Shown: piece by piece, positions 9,621 through 18,223 of the stretch
Layout of the letters: every line of letters begins with the position of its first letter
How positions within the stretch are numbered: position 1 is the stretch's first letter
From: an uncultured candidate division Zixibacteria bacterium
GTDB taxonomy: Bacteria; Zixibacteria; MSB-5A5; SM1-73
Direction of reading: 5' to 3'
DNA length: 64,000 bases
NCBI GenBank assembly: GCA_903908285.1
Contig: CAIVRH010000007.1
Span: 40,321 to 104,320 of the forward strand
Notes under the pieces: model-generated
What the model was told of the DNA's origin: nothing
Databases searched by the model: none
The model's input: the letters and a program-made list of their open reading frames with translations, nothing else
Program-made: the position numbers and the translations under genes

Positions 9621-10206
9621 ATTCAAAATCTTCCTTACGGTTGGTGGCTATTATAAGAACACCTTTTTCCTTTTGGAGAGAAATTATTTCCTCCGCCAAT
9701 TCTATTCCCTCATCATCTAAGTTGGCGGTGGGTTCGTCCAAGAGGAGAATGTCGGGTTCATGAAACAGAGCAAACGCATATTTGAGTCTCTGTTTCATCC
9801 CGGAGGAATAAGAAAATACAAAATCGTTTTCTCTTCCCTCCAAACCAACCCGGGTGATTATTTTCTTCAAGTCCTCCGGGGCCGGGATTACACCCCGTAT
9901 GCGGCTTAAAAAAGAAAGATTCTCCAAGGCGGTCAATTCCGCATAAAGCTCCAAATCCGGCATCACCAATCCGAAAAGATTTCTGCTCTCGTCTGTGGTC
10001 AGGTTCTTTCCGTCGTGCCGGATCAGAACCTGGCCTTGGGTGGGTCGGATAAGCCCGCAGAGGATTTTGAGCAGGGTGGTTTTGCCCGAACCGTTCTTGC
10101 CGGTGATAACCAACGAACCTTTATCCGGCAGGGAAAAATCAATCTCCTCAAAGATTTTCCTGGGGCCAAACCATTTTCCCAAATTTTTAGATTCTAAAGA
10201 TATCAT
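9589..10206 (-). CDS. ccmA: Heme exporter ATP-binding protein CcmA
   Basis: Cytoplasmic ATPase of the CcmAB complex, 205 residues. Walker A is GKNGSGKTTLLK, the ABC signature is SYSSGMKQRL, Walker B is ILLLDEPTANLDDEG. The short single-domain length is typical of CcmA. It is first of the ccmABCD run on the minus strand. No strong ribosome site is seen before the ATG at 10206. A clear terminator for the upstream lepB (10384-10426) separates the two, so ccmA probably has its own promoter in 10207-10380. Confidence 0.9.
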   Translation of the reverse strand: MISLESKNLGKWFGPRKIFEEIDFSLPDKGSLVITGKNGSGKTTLLKILCGLIRPTQGQVLIRHDGKNLTTDESRNLFGLVMPDLELYAELTALENLSFLSRIRGVIPAPEDLKKIITRVGLEGRENDFVFSYSSGMKQRLKYAFALFHEPDILLLDEPTANLDDEGIELAEEIISLQKEKGVLIIATNRKEDFEYGDKILQLGS

Positions 10207-10383
10207 TCGATTTTCTAAAATGACAGTACTCTACAGCTCAATATTGAAAGTGAAAATATGACAAATGATATTTGTAGTCAAGAGAAATGAGAGTATTCAC
10301 ATCAGAGGTGTTTCTTCAAGGGGAATCCACTTTTTGTTCCAACAATGATTTTGTGGATAATCACAACAGGTAATCGAATCCAA

Positions 10384-10426
10384 TAAAAAGGGATTTTGAA
10401 GCTTTAAGTGGTTCTCCAAAATCCCT
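10384..10426 (-). terminator. Rho-independent terminator of lepB
   Basis: On the minus strand AGGGATTTTG and CAAAATCCCT form a 10-bp stem around an 18-nt loop, followed at once by TTTTTATTGG. It begins about 30 bases after the lepB stop. Confidence 0.85.
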
Positions 10427-10455
10427 GGAACTTGGAAATGGGATATGTGGTTAGT

Positions 10456-11181
10456 CTATCTAAGCACATTTAGTATTCTATTCCACCTAACCCGTTGAGG
10501 GAAGTGCAGGAGGTTGTATCCGATATTTTTGGGGATGGACAGCGGGTCGGCGCTGCTGATTATCGGAGCATTTGAATCGGGCGCCCAGGACCAGTGGATG
10601 ATCATGGCTTCCCCCAGTACCAATTCCCGGGGGAGCGGTCCCCAATAGCGGGAATCGGCGCTGTTGTCCCGATTATCCCCCATCATAAACAGATGTCCTG
10701 AGGGAACTCTGTAAGGTCCAAAGTTATCCCGCGGGTCTTTCCCTGAAACGTGACCGCCCAGATCGGTATATTTAGCATAGATCGGATCGGGGAACTTTTT
10801 CCCATCCACATATAACACCTTGTTTCTGATCTCGACTGTCTGTCCCTCCGTAGCCACGCATCTTTTTATATAGTTAACCTTGGGATTTTGAGGATACTTA
10901 AAGATCACGATATCGCCGGGCTTTGGTTCGCGTAAAGCCGGAAGATGAACCGGCAAAAGCGGAACCTTGGCTCCATAGATGAATTTGTTAGCCAAGAGGA
11001 AATCACCCACCAGCAGGGTATCCTCCATGGAGCCGGATGGAATTTTATACGCCTCCACCACGGAACACTTGATGATCAACGCCATTATCAAAGCCACACC
11101 AAAAGACTCAACATATTCTCTTATTATCTCCAGGGCAGTCTTTTTTTCCTTCCTCACCTCTGGTTTTTTCTTTCCAAACAT
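10456..11181 (-). CDS. lepB: Signal peptidase I
   Basis: Membrane-anchored serine protease that removes signal peptides from exported proteins. 241 residues, with one N-terminal membrane helix (about 24-43) and then the catalytic domain: PSGSMEDTL with the nucleophile Ser, YIKRCVATEG with the general-base Lys, and the MGDNRDNSADSRYWGP box. A GGAGGA ribosome site precedes the ATG. The many exported and outer-membrane proteins in this window would be its substrates. Followed by a strong terminator. Confidence 0.96.
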   Translation of the reverse strand: MFGKKKPEVRKEKKTALEIIREYVESFGVALIMALIIKCSVVEAYKIPSGSMEDTLLVGDFLLANKFIYGAKVPLLPVHLPALREPKPGDIVIFKYPQNPKVNYIKRCVATEGQTVEIRNKVLYVDGKKFPDPIYAKYTDLGGHVSGKDPRDNFGPYRVPSGHLFMMGDNRDNSADSRYWGPLPRELVLGEAMIIHWSWAPDSNAPIISSADPLSIPKNIGYNLLHFPQRVRWNRILNVLR

Positions 11182-11527
11182 GTGCCATCCTCCGCCTTTT
11201 GATTGTTAGCATTTCTTCTTTGGTATACGAAAGGGCATTAAACTTGTTTTGAAAATCTTCAAAAACTGTCGGTTCCGGGGCAAATCAAGAGAAGAATAAC
11301 CCCTAACACAGCTTGAATGGAGATCATAAAAATTTTTTGAATTTGATGATTCCACCATATCATCCTCGATAAAATAGTGGGTTATGTCCCGGCTTTAACC
11401 GTCGCTGATCACTCCCTTTCAGATACCGGATTCCTCGACGTTTCAAACCGACAAATAGCAAATCTGGTGTTGACTTTATTAGGGGAATGTTGTATAAATA
11501 TTGGAAGGCCAGAATCCAAAGGCGACT
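11182..11527. other. Divergent intergenic region lepB / cysteine desulfurase
   Basis: 346 bases between divergent genes. The plus-strand promoter at 11470-11498 lies here; the rest shows no gene-like frame with supporting signals. Confidence 0.5.
11470..11498 (+). promoter_or_regulatory. Sigma-70 promoter for the cysteine desulfurase-like gene
   Basis: TTGACT (11470-11475), 17-nt spacer, TATAAA (11493-11498). Transcription would begin near 11505, which excludes the TTG at 11501 as start and supports the ATG at 11528. Confidence 0.7.
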
Positions 11528-12703
11528 ATGGAGAAACTAATCTACTTAGACAGCGGCGCAACCACCTTTCCCAAACCCGAGGAAGTCTATGTGGCGATGG
11601 ATAAGTTCTTTCGCTGCTGCGGAGTCAACCCGGGCCGGTCGGGATACGATCTCTGCATGGTGGCGGGGTCTAAAGTCGAGGAAACGCGCAAGCTCCTAAC
11701 CGCGTTTTTCAATGGAACCGATCCCAATCGTCTGATCTTCGGCTACAACGCCACGGATGCTTTAAATCTGGCGATCTTCGGTCTGCTCAAGGAAGGGGAT
11801 CATGCCATCACCTCCAAGGCAGAGCATAACTCGGTCCTTCGACCGCTGTACCACCTTTGCAAGTTCGGCGGCGTGGAAGTCGATCATGTTCCGTTTGACA
11901 GCCGGGGATTCGTCGATCCAAATGAGTTTGCCCGCCGTTTCAAGAAGAATACCAAATTAGTTGCAATCAATCACGCCTCGAATGTCATCGGCACTGTCCA
12001 GCCGGTCGGAGAAATCGGAAAGCTCTGCCGGGAACGCGGGATCACCCTGCTGGTGGATACCGCCCAGTCAGCGGGCAAGATTCAGGTAGATATGCAGAAG
12101 ATGAATATCGATGTGCTGGCTTTTACCGGTCACAAATCTCTAATGGGACCGATGGGCATCGGCGGGCTTTACGTTCGCGAGGGGGTGGAGATCCGGCATA
12201 CCCGTGCCGGAGGCACGGGCGTCCGCTCGGCTGTTCGCACTCACCTGGATGAATACCCCTACCGGCTGGAATACGGCACCCCCAACCTGCCGGGAATAGC
12301 AGGCCTTAATGCTGGTATCAAGTGGCTGCTCAAGGAGGGGATGTCGAAAATCCATGGACGCGAATCGGGGCTGCTCCGAATGCTACGGGATGGACTCAGG
12401 GAAATCGACGGTGTGACGTTATACTGTCAGGACAATCTGGACAATCATATTGGTATCATCTCATTCAATGTGGAAGGGCTGGAGGCGATGGATACCGGCA
12501 CCATGCTGGACGTCGACTACAGTATCACCTGCCGCACCGGCTTGCACTGCGCCCCCCTGGTGCACGAACAGCTGGGCACCGATAAGATTCACGGATCGGT
12601 CAGATTCGGGATAGGTCCCTTCAATACCGCCGAGGATATCCAAGCTGCCATCAAAGCCGTGGGGGAAATAGCTCGCATACGTTTGAAGCAGAAGTCCTGT
12701 TGA
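11528..12703 (+). CDS. Class V aminotransferase / cysteine desulfurase-like protein
   Basis: PLP enzyme of the NifS/SufS superfamily, which takes sulfur from cysteine as a persulfide. Motifs: YLDSGATTFPKP at the start, KAEHNSVLRP, VDTAQSAGK, FTGHKSLMGP with the PLP Lys, and SITCRTGLHCAPL holding the candidate persulfide Cys. About 391 residues. ATG 11528 is chosen over TTG 11501 because of the promoter position. It is convergent with the dsrK-like gene (37 bases between stops), next to a dsrC sulfur-carrier gene, so a role as sulfur donor to that set is possible but unproven. Confidence 0.85.
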   Translation: MEKLIYLDSGATTFPKPEEVYVAMDKFFRCCGVNPGRSGYDLCMVAGSKVEETRKLLTAFFNGTDPNRLIFGYNATDALNLAIFGLLKEGDHAITSKAEHNSVLRPLYHLCKFGGVEVDHVPFDSRGFVDPNEFARRFKKNTKLVAINHASNVIGTVQPVGEIGKLCRERGITLLVDTAQSAGKIQVDMQKMNIDVLAFTGHKSLMGPMGIGGLYVREGVEIRHTRAGGTGVRSAVRTHLDEYPYRLEYGTPNLPGIAGLNAGIKWLLKEGMSKIHGRESGLLRMLRDGLREIDGVTLYCQDNLDNHIGIISFNVEGLEAMDTGTMLDVDYSITCRTGLHCAPLVHEQLGTDKIHGSVRFGIGPFNTAEDIQAAIKAVGEIARIRLKQKSC

Positions 12704-12740
12704 CAGGTGAAGTTTATCTTCCGGCTTGTCCTTTCTTCGA

Positions 12741-14090
12741 TTATTTCTCCTTCTTTTCAATCACTAAAGCATCAGCGACGACCTCGGATACGGTCTTGAT
12801 CTCTACTTTAAGATCATACTCGCGGTTAAGCTCACTTAATTGGTCGATACAATTGTGACAGGGGGCAACGACGACTTGGGCGCCCGTCTTACGGATTTGA
12901 TCTGCCTTTATCTTCCCTGCCTCCAGTCGCCTTTTTGCATAGCGGGTCATTGCCAGTTGTCCGCCGCCGCCGCAGCAGCAGTAGTTCTTCTCGCGATTAG
13001 GATGCATCTCCACGAAATTGGTAACCGCATTATTAAGAATGAACCGTTGTTCTTCGATTATACCTCCCAAGCGTACCAGGTTACAGGGATCGTGCAGCGT
13101 CACCAATTTCTGGTTGCGAGACCGATCCAATTTGATGCGTCCCTGGCGGATGTAATCGGCGATGATCTGAATGATGCTTTTGACCTCGAATCTATCTTCG
13201 GCAGCCAGCCATTCGGGCGCTTCCCAGCGATTGGAATTATAACCGTGACCACATTCACCCAAGACCAACGCTTTTGCTCCCAACTTGACCATTGACTCAC
13301 GCAGACGCGATGAAAGCAAACCCGCCTCATCGTCATTTCCGCTGTAAAGACCATAGTTGGTGACGTCATAGTAATCGCTGGCCACAGTCCATCTCTCCTT
13401 TGCGGCATAGAATATCTTAGCGGTGGCTAAAAGAGACAATGGGAAGAACTTTGGTTCGCGCGGATTAACCGTATAAAGGAGCTTTGCACCCGGCTTATCC
13501 ACCGGCAATAGCGCCTTTTGATCGCCGACCTCCATCTGCAGCTCTTCGCTCAACCACTGGAGCGTGTCGATCCACTCCTCCCGGGGAATGCCCATGTTAT
13601 TGCCCTTCTCCACGGCCGTGGTCACGGTCGATTGCAGCTCAGGCGGAACCAGATCAATGGAAGCCAAGGTGGTTCTGGCCATGCGGATCAGACGGGTTAT
13701 GTTGATGCCCATAGTGCAGTTGAGCGCGCAGCGCCCGCACAATGTGCAGCGTCCGTAAAGCGAATCGACCCATCTCTCGATAATCTGGCTATCCAGAATC
13801 CCGGTAACGTCGGGTTTTTCTTTTAATCCACCCAGCATGGTGGAGAGTTTTTTAAATAATGATTTTACCAGTCTAAGCTTGTAAGCGGGGATAGCCTCAA
13901 GCTCCCCGGTGGCTTGATAGTAATGACAGGTTTCGGCGCAAAGACCGCAATTAACGCACGACTGCAGGTTAGCAACCGTCTTACGGTCAAGTAGCTGCTT
14001 GAATGGTATCAAAGCAGAATCCAACTGGTCCGGTTTCAGATTCCGGATTCGGTCTAGATAGGGATCTTTTTGTACTTTTTCGGACACCAT
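12741..14090 (-). CDS. DsrK/HdrD-like iron-sulfur heterodisulfide-reductase-type subunit
   Basis: 449-residue cytoplasmic iron-sulfur protein. Two ferredoxin-type cluster motifs (CVNCGLCAETC at about 41-51 and CTLCGRCALNC at about 115-125) are followed by a CCG-type region: GECGHGYN, then HDPCNLVR, a YCCCGGGG block and APCHNC. This Cys pattern binds the catalytic cluster that reduces disulfides in HdrD and DsrK. It starts two bases after the dsrM-like gene, with dsrC just before that. The expected role is moving electrons between membrane quinol and DsrC-bound disulfide or trisulfide. Distinction from TmcB or generic HdrD relatives rests on this context. Confidence 0.82.
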   Translation of the reverse strand: MVSEKVQKDPYLDRIRNLKPDQLDSALIPFKQLLDRKTVANLQSCVNCGLCAETCHYYQATGELEAIPAYKLRLVKSLFKKLSTMLGGLKEKPDVTGILDSQIIERWVDSLYGRCTLCGRCALNCTMGINITRLIRMARTTLASIDLVPPELQSTVTTAVEKGNNMGIPREEWIDTLQWLSEELQMEVGDQKALLPVDKPGAKLLYTVNPREPKFFPLSLLATAKIFYAAKERWTVASDYYDVTNYGLYSGNDDEAGLLSSRLRESMVKLGAKALVLGECGHGYNSNRWEAPEWLAAEDRFEVKSIIQIIADYIRQGRIKLDRSRNQKLVTLHDPCNLVRLGGIIEEQRFILNNAVTNFVEMHPNREKNYCCCGGGGQLAMTRYAKRRLEAGKIKADQIRKTGAQVVVAPCHNCIDQLSELNREYDLKVEIKTVSEVVADALVIEKKEK

Positions 14091-14092
14091 AT

Positions 14093-14722
14093 TTAAGTCT
14101 TCCTTGAAGGATGAGGAAGCACGCCTCTTTTGCCAAAGTAGGCACCGAAGATGATCCGGGAATAAAAGAAGAAAGCGCAGTGACGGAGTTTTCCGAACGG
14201 AATATAGACAAAGGTGATGATGGCGATGATCAAGAACGGTATCAGCGCTTTTTCGGCGTAAGTCGAGATCAGAGCCAAAAGAATGAAAAGATCGACCAGA
14301 AAGTTAGCCCAATAGTCATCACCGCTGCTCAAGGATCTCAGGTGCGGTTTGAGTATTCTCTTGATTAGCAGCGCCACGCCGCAGAATAGACCAATAGCCA
14401 GGAGTATCCGTGCCAGGTACAACCATATCATCGGAAATGAAATGCGCAGCAGTATCGTTGCCAGAAACAGCATGGTCACCAATATGCCGATATGATATAG
14501 GATGCCCCCCATATAAGTCCAGATATGTTTGGCTGCACTCTCTTTCTCCCAGGGGAGCATGCCCCATCCGAATGCATACATAACGCCGGCAAAGCTGCTG
14601 CCACTGGGGCGAGCGTATACAGGTTTTTGGCCGAAAGCGAAAGTTCGAATGAGCACCACCATAAGAACGCCGGCACAAAATAAACCCGAAGCCGCTACAC
14701 CTAGTTTCAATATGGTAAACAT
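14093..14722 (-). CDS. DsrM/NarI-like membrane cytochrome b subunit
   Basis: 209-residue protein with about five membrane helices and conserved-looking histidines near helix ends (LYHIGIL; KPHLRSL) suited to bind heme b, as in the NarI/DsrM family. It would exchange electrons with the quinone pool and pass them to the adjoining iron-sulfur subunit. It is shorter than typical DsrM. The neighbours (dsrC before, dsrK-like two bases after) support a DsrMK-type module. NarI-like identity comes from topology and context rather than a strong motif. Confidence 0.72.
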   Translation of the reverse strand: MFTILKLGVAASGLFCAGVLMVVLIRTFAFGQKPVYARPSGSSFAGVMYAFGWGMLPWEKESAAKHIWTYMGGILYHIGILVTMLFLATILLRISFPMIWLYLARILLAIGLFCGVALLIKRILKPHLRSLSSGDDYWANFLVDLFILLALISTYAEKALIPFLIIAIITFVYIPFGKLRHCAFFFYSRIIFGAYFGKRGVLPHPSRKT

Positions 14723-14738
14723 AGATTAATTAGCGATC

Positions 14739-15059
14739 CTACACGCACCCATCCGGTTTTGGCAGACCGGCAATTTTGCAAGCACCCTTGGCAGGACCCG
14801 AGGGGAACAGTTCGTAAATGCGGCGTAAAGGCAAGCCGGTGGTCTTGCAGATAGACCTGACCATCGGTGCCATATTGGTTTCCAGATAGTGGTTACGAAT
14901 GAATTCGATAATCATCCAGTGTTCCGGGGTCAAATTGTCGATGCCTTCAGCCGCTTGGGCTAATGCTTCCGCCACCTGCTTATCCCACTGCTTGGAATCT
15001 GTTAGAAATCCCTCTTCATTAAGCTCGATCTTCTTACCTCTGACGTCGAGATGTGACAT
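14739..15059 (-). CDS. dsrC: DsrC/TusE-family sulfur carrier protein
   Basis: 106-residue soluble sulfur carrier. The C-terminal arm reads GACKIAGLPKPDGCV, with two cysteines spaced C-x10-C and the last Cys penultimate. This is the hallmark of true DsrC, which carries a trisulfide; TusE has only the final Cys. The body has the family segments FLTDSKQWDKQVAEALA and LTPEHWMIIEFIRNHY. A GGAGGA ribosome site lies 9 bases before the ATG. It heads a minus-strand set with dsrM-like and dsrK-like genes. No dsrAB lies in the window, which leaves the sulfur substrate open. Confidence 0.92.
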   Translation of the reverse strand: MSHLDVRGKKIELNEEGFLTDSKQWDKQVAEALAQAAEGIDNLTPEHWMIIEFIRNHYLETNMAPMVRSICKTTGLPLRRIYELFPSGPAKGACKIAGLPKPDGCV

Positions 15060-15484
15060 AGGCGCAATTCCTCCGGTTAATAACTCTGACTACCAATGTA
15101 ACTGTAATCCACTAGTTTGGCAATAGATTTCGGATTACTCCAAATTGGTTAAATAAGTTCGAAAATCGTCCACGAAACGTTCCATCCTTTTACTTGACAA
15201 AAGGCTGTTTATTTTGTATACTCGATCGACGCAAGGATTTCTTTGCGGCCAATGTAGAGGTAAGATAGGCGAGAGAAACGAGGTATGGTCGGTTGCTATA
15301 TCTGAACCTATGCAACAAGCTTTTGGGCATCTTCAAACTGATCTAAGGATTGATATTCGGAAGAATAAATTCCCAATAATTTTCTGGTAATAACCGAAAA
15401 TAAATAGTTTAACTTAAAAGTCGGATTAACCTATTTTCATTAACAGATTTCAGAAAGATAGTGATTCTGGAAGGAGACGAAAAT
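15060..15484. other. Divergent intergenic region dsrC / TPR gene
   Basis: 425 bases between divergent genes with a clear plus-strand promoter at 15194-15222 and a leader of about 255 bases before the TPR gene. No gene seen inside. Confidence 0.5.
15194..15222 (+). promoter_or_regulatory. Sigma-70 promoter upstream of TPR gene
   Basis: TTGACA (15194-15199), 17-nt spacer, TATACT (15217-15222): near consensus. The start codon is 263 bases further on, giving an unusually long 5' leader. Confidence 0.7.
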
Positions 15485-16675
15485 ATGTCAACCCTTGGGT
15501 TAACGCTGGTAATCGCTCTGATTTCCCTTTTGGTCATTTGGAGGATTTATCGGGATGTGAAACTGGAAAGATCCAAAAGTATCATTCTTCTTGAGGTGAT
15601 ACTATTGGTTTGCTTAATCACCTGGGGTGTGGTATCTCGGATTAAATCAGGTAAGGAAAGCGGACCGGAAGAGATAAGCGGGGAAACCGCTAAAGTAGAA
15701 AAGACCACGAAAACAGAATCGACCCGGGTAACAAACCTTTTGTCCGGGCTTCAAGATTACATGGGCGATATGAGCCAGACCGATAAACCGGAAATACAGC
15801 TTCTATTTAAGCAGGGTTTGGAATATAAAATGAAGGGGGAGCATGATCAGGCTCTGCTGGCCTTCAAGCAGGCTTTGGACTTGGATCTTTCCGATGGGGA
15901 GAGGTTGGTTATTTTTCTTTTAATGGGCAATTCGGAAGCCTTTCTAAAAGAGTATGACTCGGCGGTAAATCACTATTATCAAGCCGAGAGGTTGAGTAAG
16001 AACGTCCATAATGATACCGCTTTAGCGGTATCCTATTCAAATCTGGCTTTGGTTTATCAGCTGGCGGACAATCTGAAGGGCGCTTTAGAGAATTATTTCT
16101 ATCTTTTGACCATGGATAGGAAGATGGGAAATAAACCGGGAGAGAAAAATACTTTAGCGAATATCGGTTTTATCTATCAGGTGATGGGAAATGCGGACAG
16201 CGCTGAGGTTTATCATAAAAAATCTTTAGAGGTTACCGGAGCAGCAGATGATACTCTAACTCAAGCCGCGCAGCTGAATAATTTGGCTTTGGCTTATCGG
16301 TCGAAGGGTAAGCCGGATAGCGCCCTAGTCCTGTATTCTCAAGCGCTTTCGCTTTTCCAGCGGGCAGGCGACTTTCGAGATGCTGCCAGTGTCTTAACCA
16401 ACATCGGCTTGATATATCAAGAAACGGGAGAAATGGAGCAGGCATTAGATTATCATCACCAAGCTTTTACAGTCGACAGCACCCTGGGTGATTTTGCGGG
16501 GCAAGCCGGTGATTTGACCAATATCGGCTCGGTTATGGAACAAAAAGGGGAGTTTACCGCTGCTTTGGAATTCTACCGGCGGGCTGAAGCTCTTTTTGAA
16601 AAAGCCAATGCCAAAAGGGAAGCCGAGTTTGTTGGTGAGAACATCCGCAGAGTGGAGAAGAAAATAAAAGGTTAA
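15485..16675 (+). CDS. Membrane-anchored TPR protein
   Basis: Two hydrophobic helices at the N-terminus (about residues 4-22 and 32-50) and then, from about residue 100, a run of tetratricopeptide repeats (NLALVYQLADNLKGALENY, NIGFIYQVMGNADSAEVYH, NNLALAYRSKGKPDSALVLY, NIGLIYQETGEMEQALDYH). This suggests a protein-protein scaffold at the membrane. Start ATG 15485 is favoured over TTG 15461 by the GGAGACG ribosome site 9 bases upstream. It stands alone between dsrC and the glycosyltransferase cluster, and its partner cannot be inferred. Confidence 0.8.
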   Translation: MSTLGLTLVIALISLLVIWRIYRDVKLERSKSIILLEVILLVCLITWGVVSRIKSGKESGPEEISGETAKVEKTTKTESTRVTNLLSGLQDYMGDMSQTDKPEIQLLFKQGLEYKMKGEHDQALLAFKQALDLDLSDGERLVIFLLMGNSEAFLKEYDSAVNHYYQAERLSKNVHNDTALAVSYSNLALVYQLADNLKGALENYFYLLTMDRKMGNKPGEKNTLANIGFIYQVMGNADSAEVYHKKSLEVTGAADDTLTQAAQLNNLALAYRSKGKPDSALVLYSQALSLFQRAGDFRDAASVLTNIGLIYQETGEMEQALDYHHQAFTVDSTLGDFAGQAGDLTNIGSVMEQKGEFTAALEFYRRAEALFEKANAKREAEFVGENIRRVEKKIKG

Positions 16676-16950
16676 GGTTAAAGAGAATGATAGCGGTATC
16701 CGGTAAATTGTTGTAGCGATGTGAAAATCCACTTTCAGCATATCGCCCTCATGGCCGGATTCAACTGAATTATCCCGATTTTACTTAAATATAGATTCCA
16801 GCGCACAAGTATTTCACTTGCCCGAAACTCTAAAAGGACAAAACCATAATATACTGAATCTTCCTACCTGGAAAATCATGGTCTTAAGATTCTCAAAGTG
16901 TTGATCTGCTGTATATTTAAAATAGGAGAGGATCGAAGAGAGGGGGATGG

Positions 16951-18075
16951 TTGAAAAGACTGAACATCCTGCAGTTGATTAACGTCAGGTGGTATAACGC
17001 CTGCGCCTACTATGCGATCAGTTTATCTGCTGCCCTGAAGAAAAGAGGACACCAGGTGATAGTCGCAGGAGATCCCCAAAGCCCGCCGGTGCTGAAAGCC
17101 AAAGAACTTGGTCTTTCGGTCTTTGAAGACTTATATCCAAGCTACTCCACCCCCTGGATGATGGTTTACAATATCAAACGGCTGGTGGACCTGGTAGCAG
17201 AGGAAAAAATCGACATCATCAATGCTCACCGGGGAGAAGGTCATCTGATAGCTGCATTGGCCAGAAAATTTGGAAAAAGAAATGTTCCTTTGGTCAGGAC
17301 CCGGGGCGATGCAAGAATCCCGAAAGCCAATCTTTTCAACCGCCATTTGAATAATCGGTATACGGAGAAAATCATTACTACCTGTCAGGTTTTGAGGGGG
17401 AATTGTATCCAAGTTTTGAAGATACCTGAAAATAAAGTGGTCAATATTCCTGGGGGAATTGATCACGACTTTTTTTCACCGCAGGAGTGGGATAGAAATT
17501 GGGAGGAAAAACTTAATTTACCTGAAGGGAGTTTAGTGGTGGGGATATTGGGGCGGCTTTCTCCGGTTAAGGGACATAAATATTTCATTCAAGCAGCAGA
17601 AATCGTTTTGAAAAAGTTTCCCCGGACCATATTCTTAATCTGTGGAACGGATGCCCAGATAAGCTTACTGGAATTGAAGGAGATGGTGAGAACCGTGGGA
17701 AGGGAAGAGAACTTCCGCTTCTTAGGGAAAGTGAAGGATCCCCGGGAGATCATCTCGCTATTTGATGTGGGGGTGGTAGCTTCGACCGGATCGGAAACCA
17801 TCTGCCGGGTTCCATTGGAATATATGGCTATGGGAAAGCCGGTGGTGGGGACGAGAGTGAATGCCATCCCGGAAGTGGTAGAAGACGATGTTAACGGTTT
17901 GTTAGTCGAACCGAAGGATGCTCCCCAAATGGCTGAAGCGATGATGAGGTTATTGGGGGATGAACAATTAAGGCAACGCTTCGGCGAGATAGGTCGGCAG
18001 AAGGTGGTGGAGAAATTCACTTTGGATTGCTTTGCCCGAAGAACGGAGGAGGTCTATTTCAGTCTATTGGATTGA
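16951..18075 (+). CDS. Glycosyltransferase family 4
   Basis: GT-B fold sugar transferase of 374 residues. N-terminal half has the acceptor domain (NILQLINVRWYNACAYYAISL, INAHRGEGHL). C-terminal half has the donor-binding domain (VVGILGRLSPVKGHKYFIQAA, FLGKVKDPREIISLFDVGVVAS, PLEYMAMGKPVVGTRVNAIPEVV, the GT4 E-x7-E region). It probably adds a sugar to LPS core or O-antigen, given the ligase, GT2 and GT9 genes downstream. A TTG start is used; the preceding AGGGGGATGG serves as ribosome site and the nearby ATG is out of frame. Confidence 0.88.
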   Translation: MKRLNILQLINVRWYNACAYYAISLSAALKKRGHQVIVAGDPQSPPVLKAKELGLSVFEDLYPSYSTPWMMVYNIKRLVDLVAEEKIDIINAHRGEGHLIAALARKFGKRNVPLVRTRGDARIPKANLFNRHLNNRYTEKIITTCQVLRGNCIQVLKIPENKVVNIPGGIDHDFFSPQEWDRNWEEKLNLPEGSLVVGILGRLSPVKGHKYFIQAAEIVLKKFPRTIFLICGTDAQISLLELKEMVRTVGREENFRFLGKVKDPREIISLFDVGVVASTGSETICRVPLEYMAMGKPVVGTRVNAIPEVVEDDVNGLLVEPKDAPQMAEAMMRLLGDEQLRQRFGEIGRQKVVEKFTLDCFARRTEEVYFSLLD

Positions 18076-18223
18076 AGTTTGAGAGATGAAAAGCAGAGCA
18101 GTTATTTTATATTGATGCTGTATCCGATTTTAGTTTTCCCAGCTGCATGGACTCGGAGAAAGACCTTTTGAAGACGCTATTTTAATTCTGTTTGCTTAAG
18201 GTAAACACTCCAGACCGAACTTT

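Noticed and set aside
12140..12760. Minus-strand frames opposite the cysteine desulfurase gene end
   Set aside because: Shadow frames of a strongly conserved gene, with no starts or families of their own.
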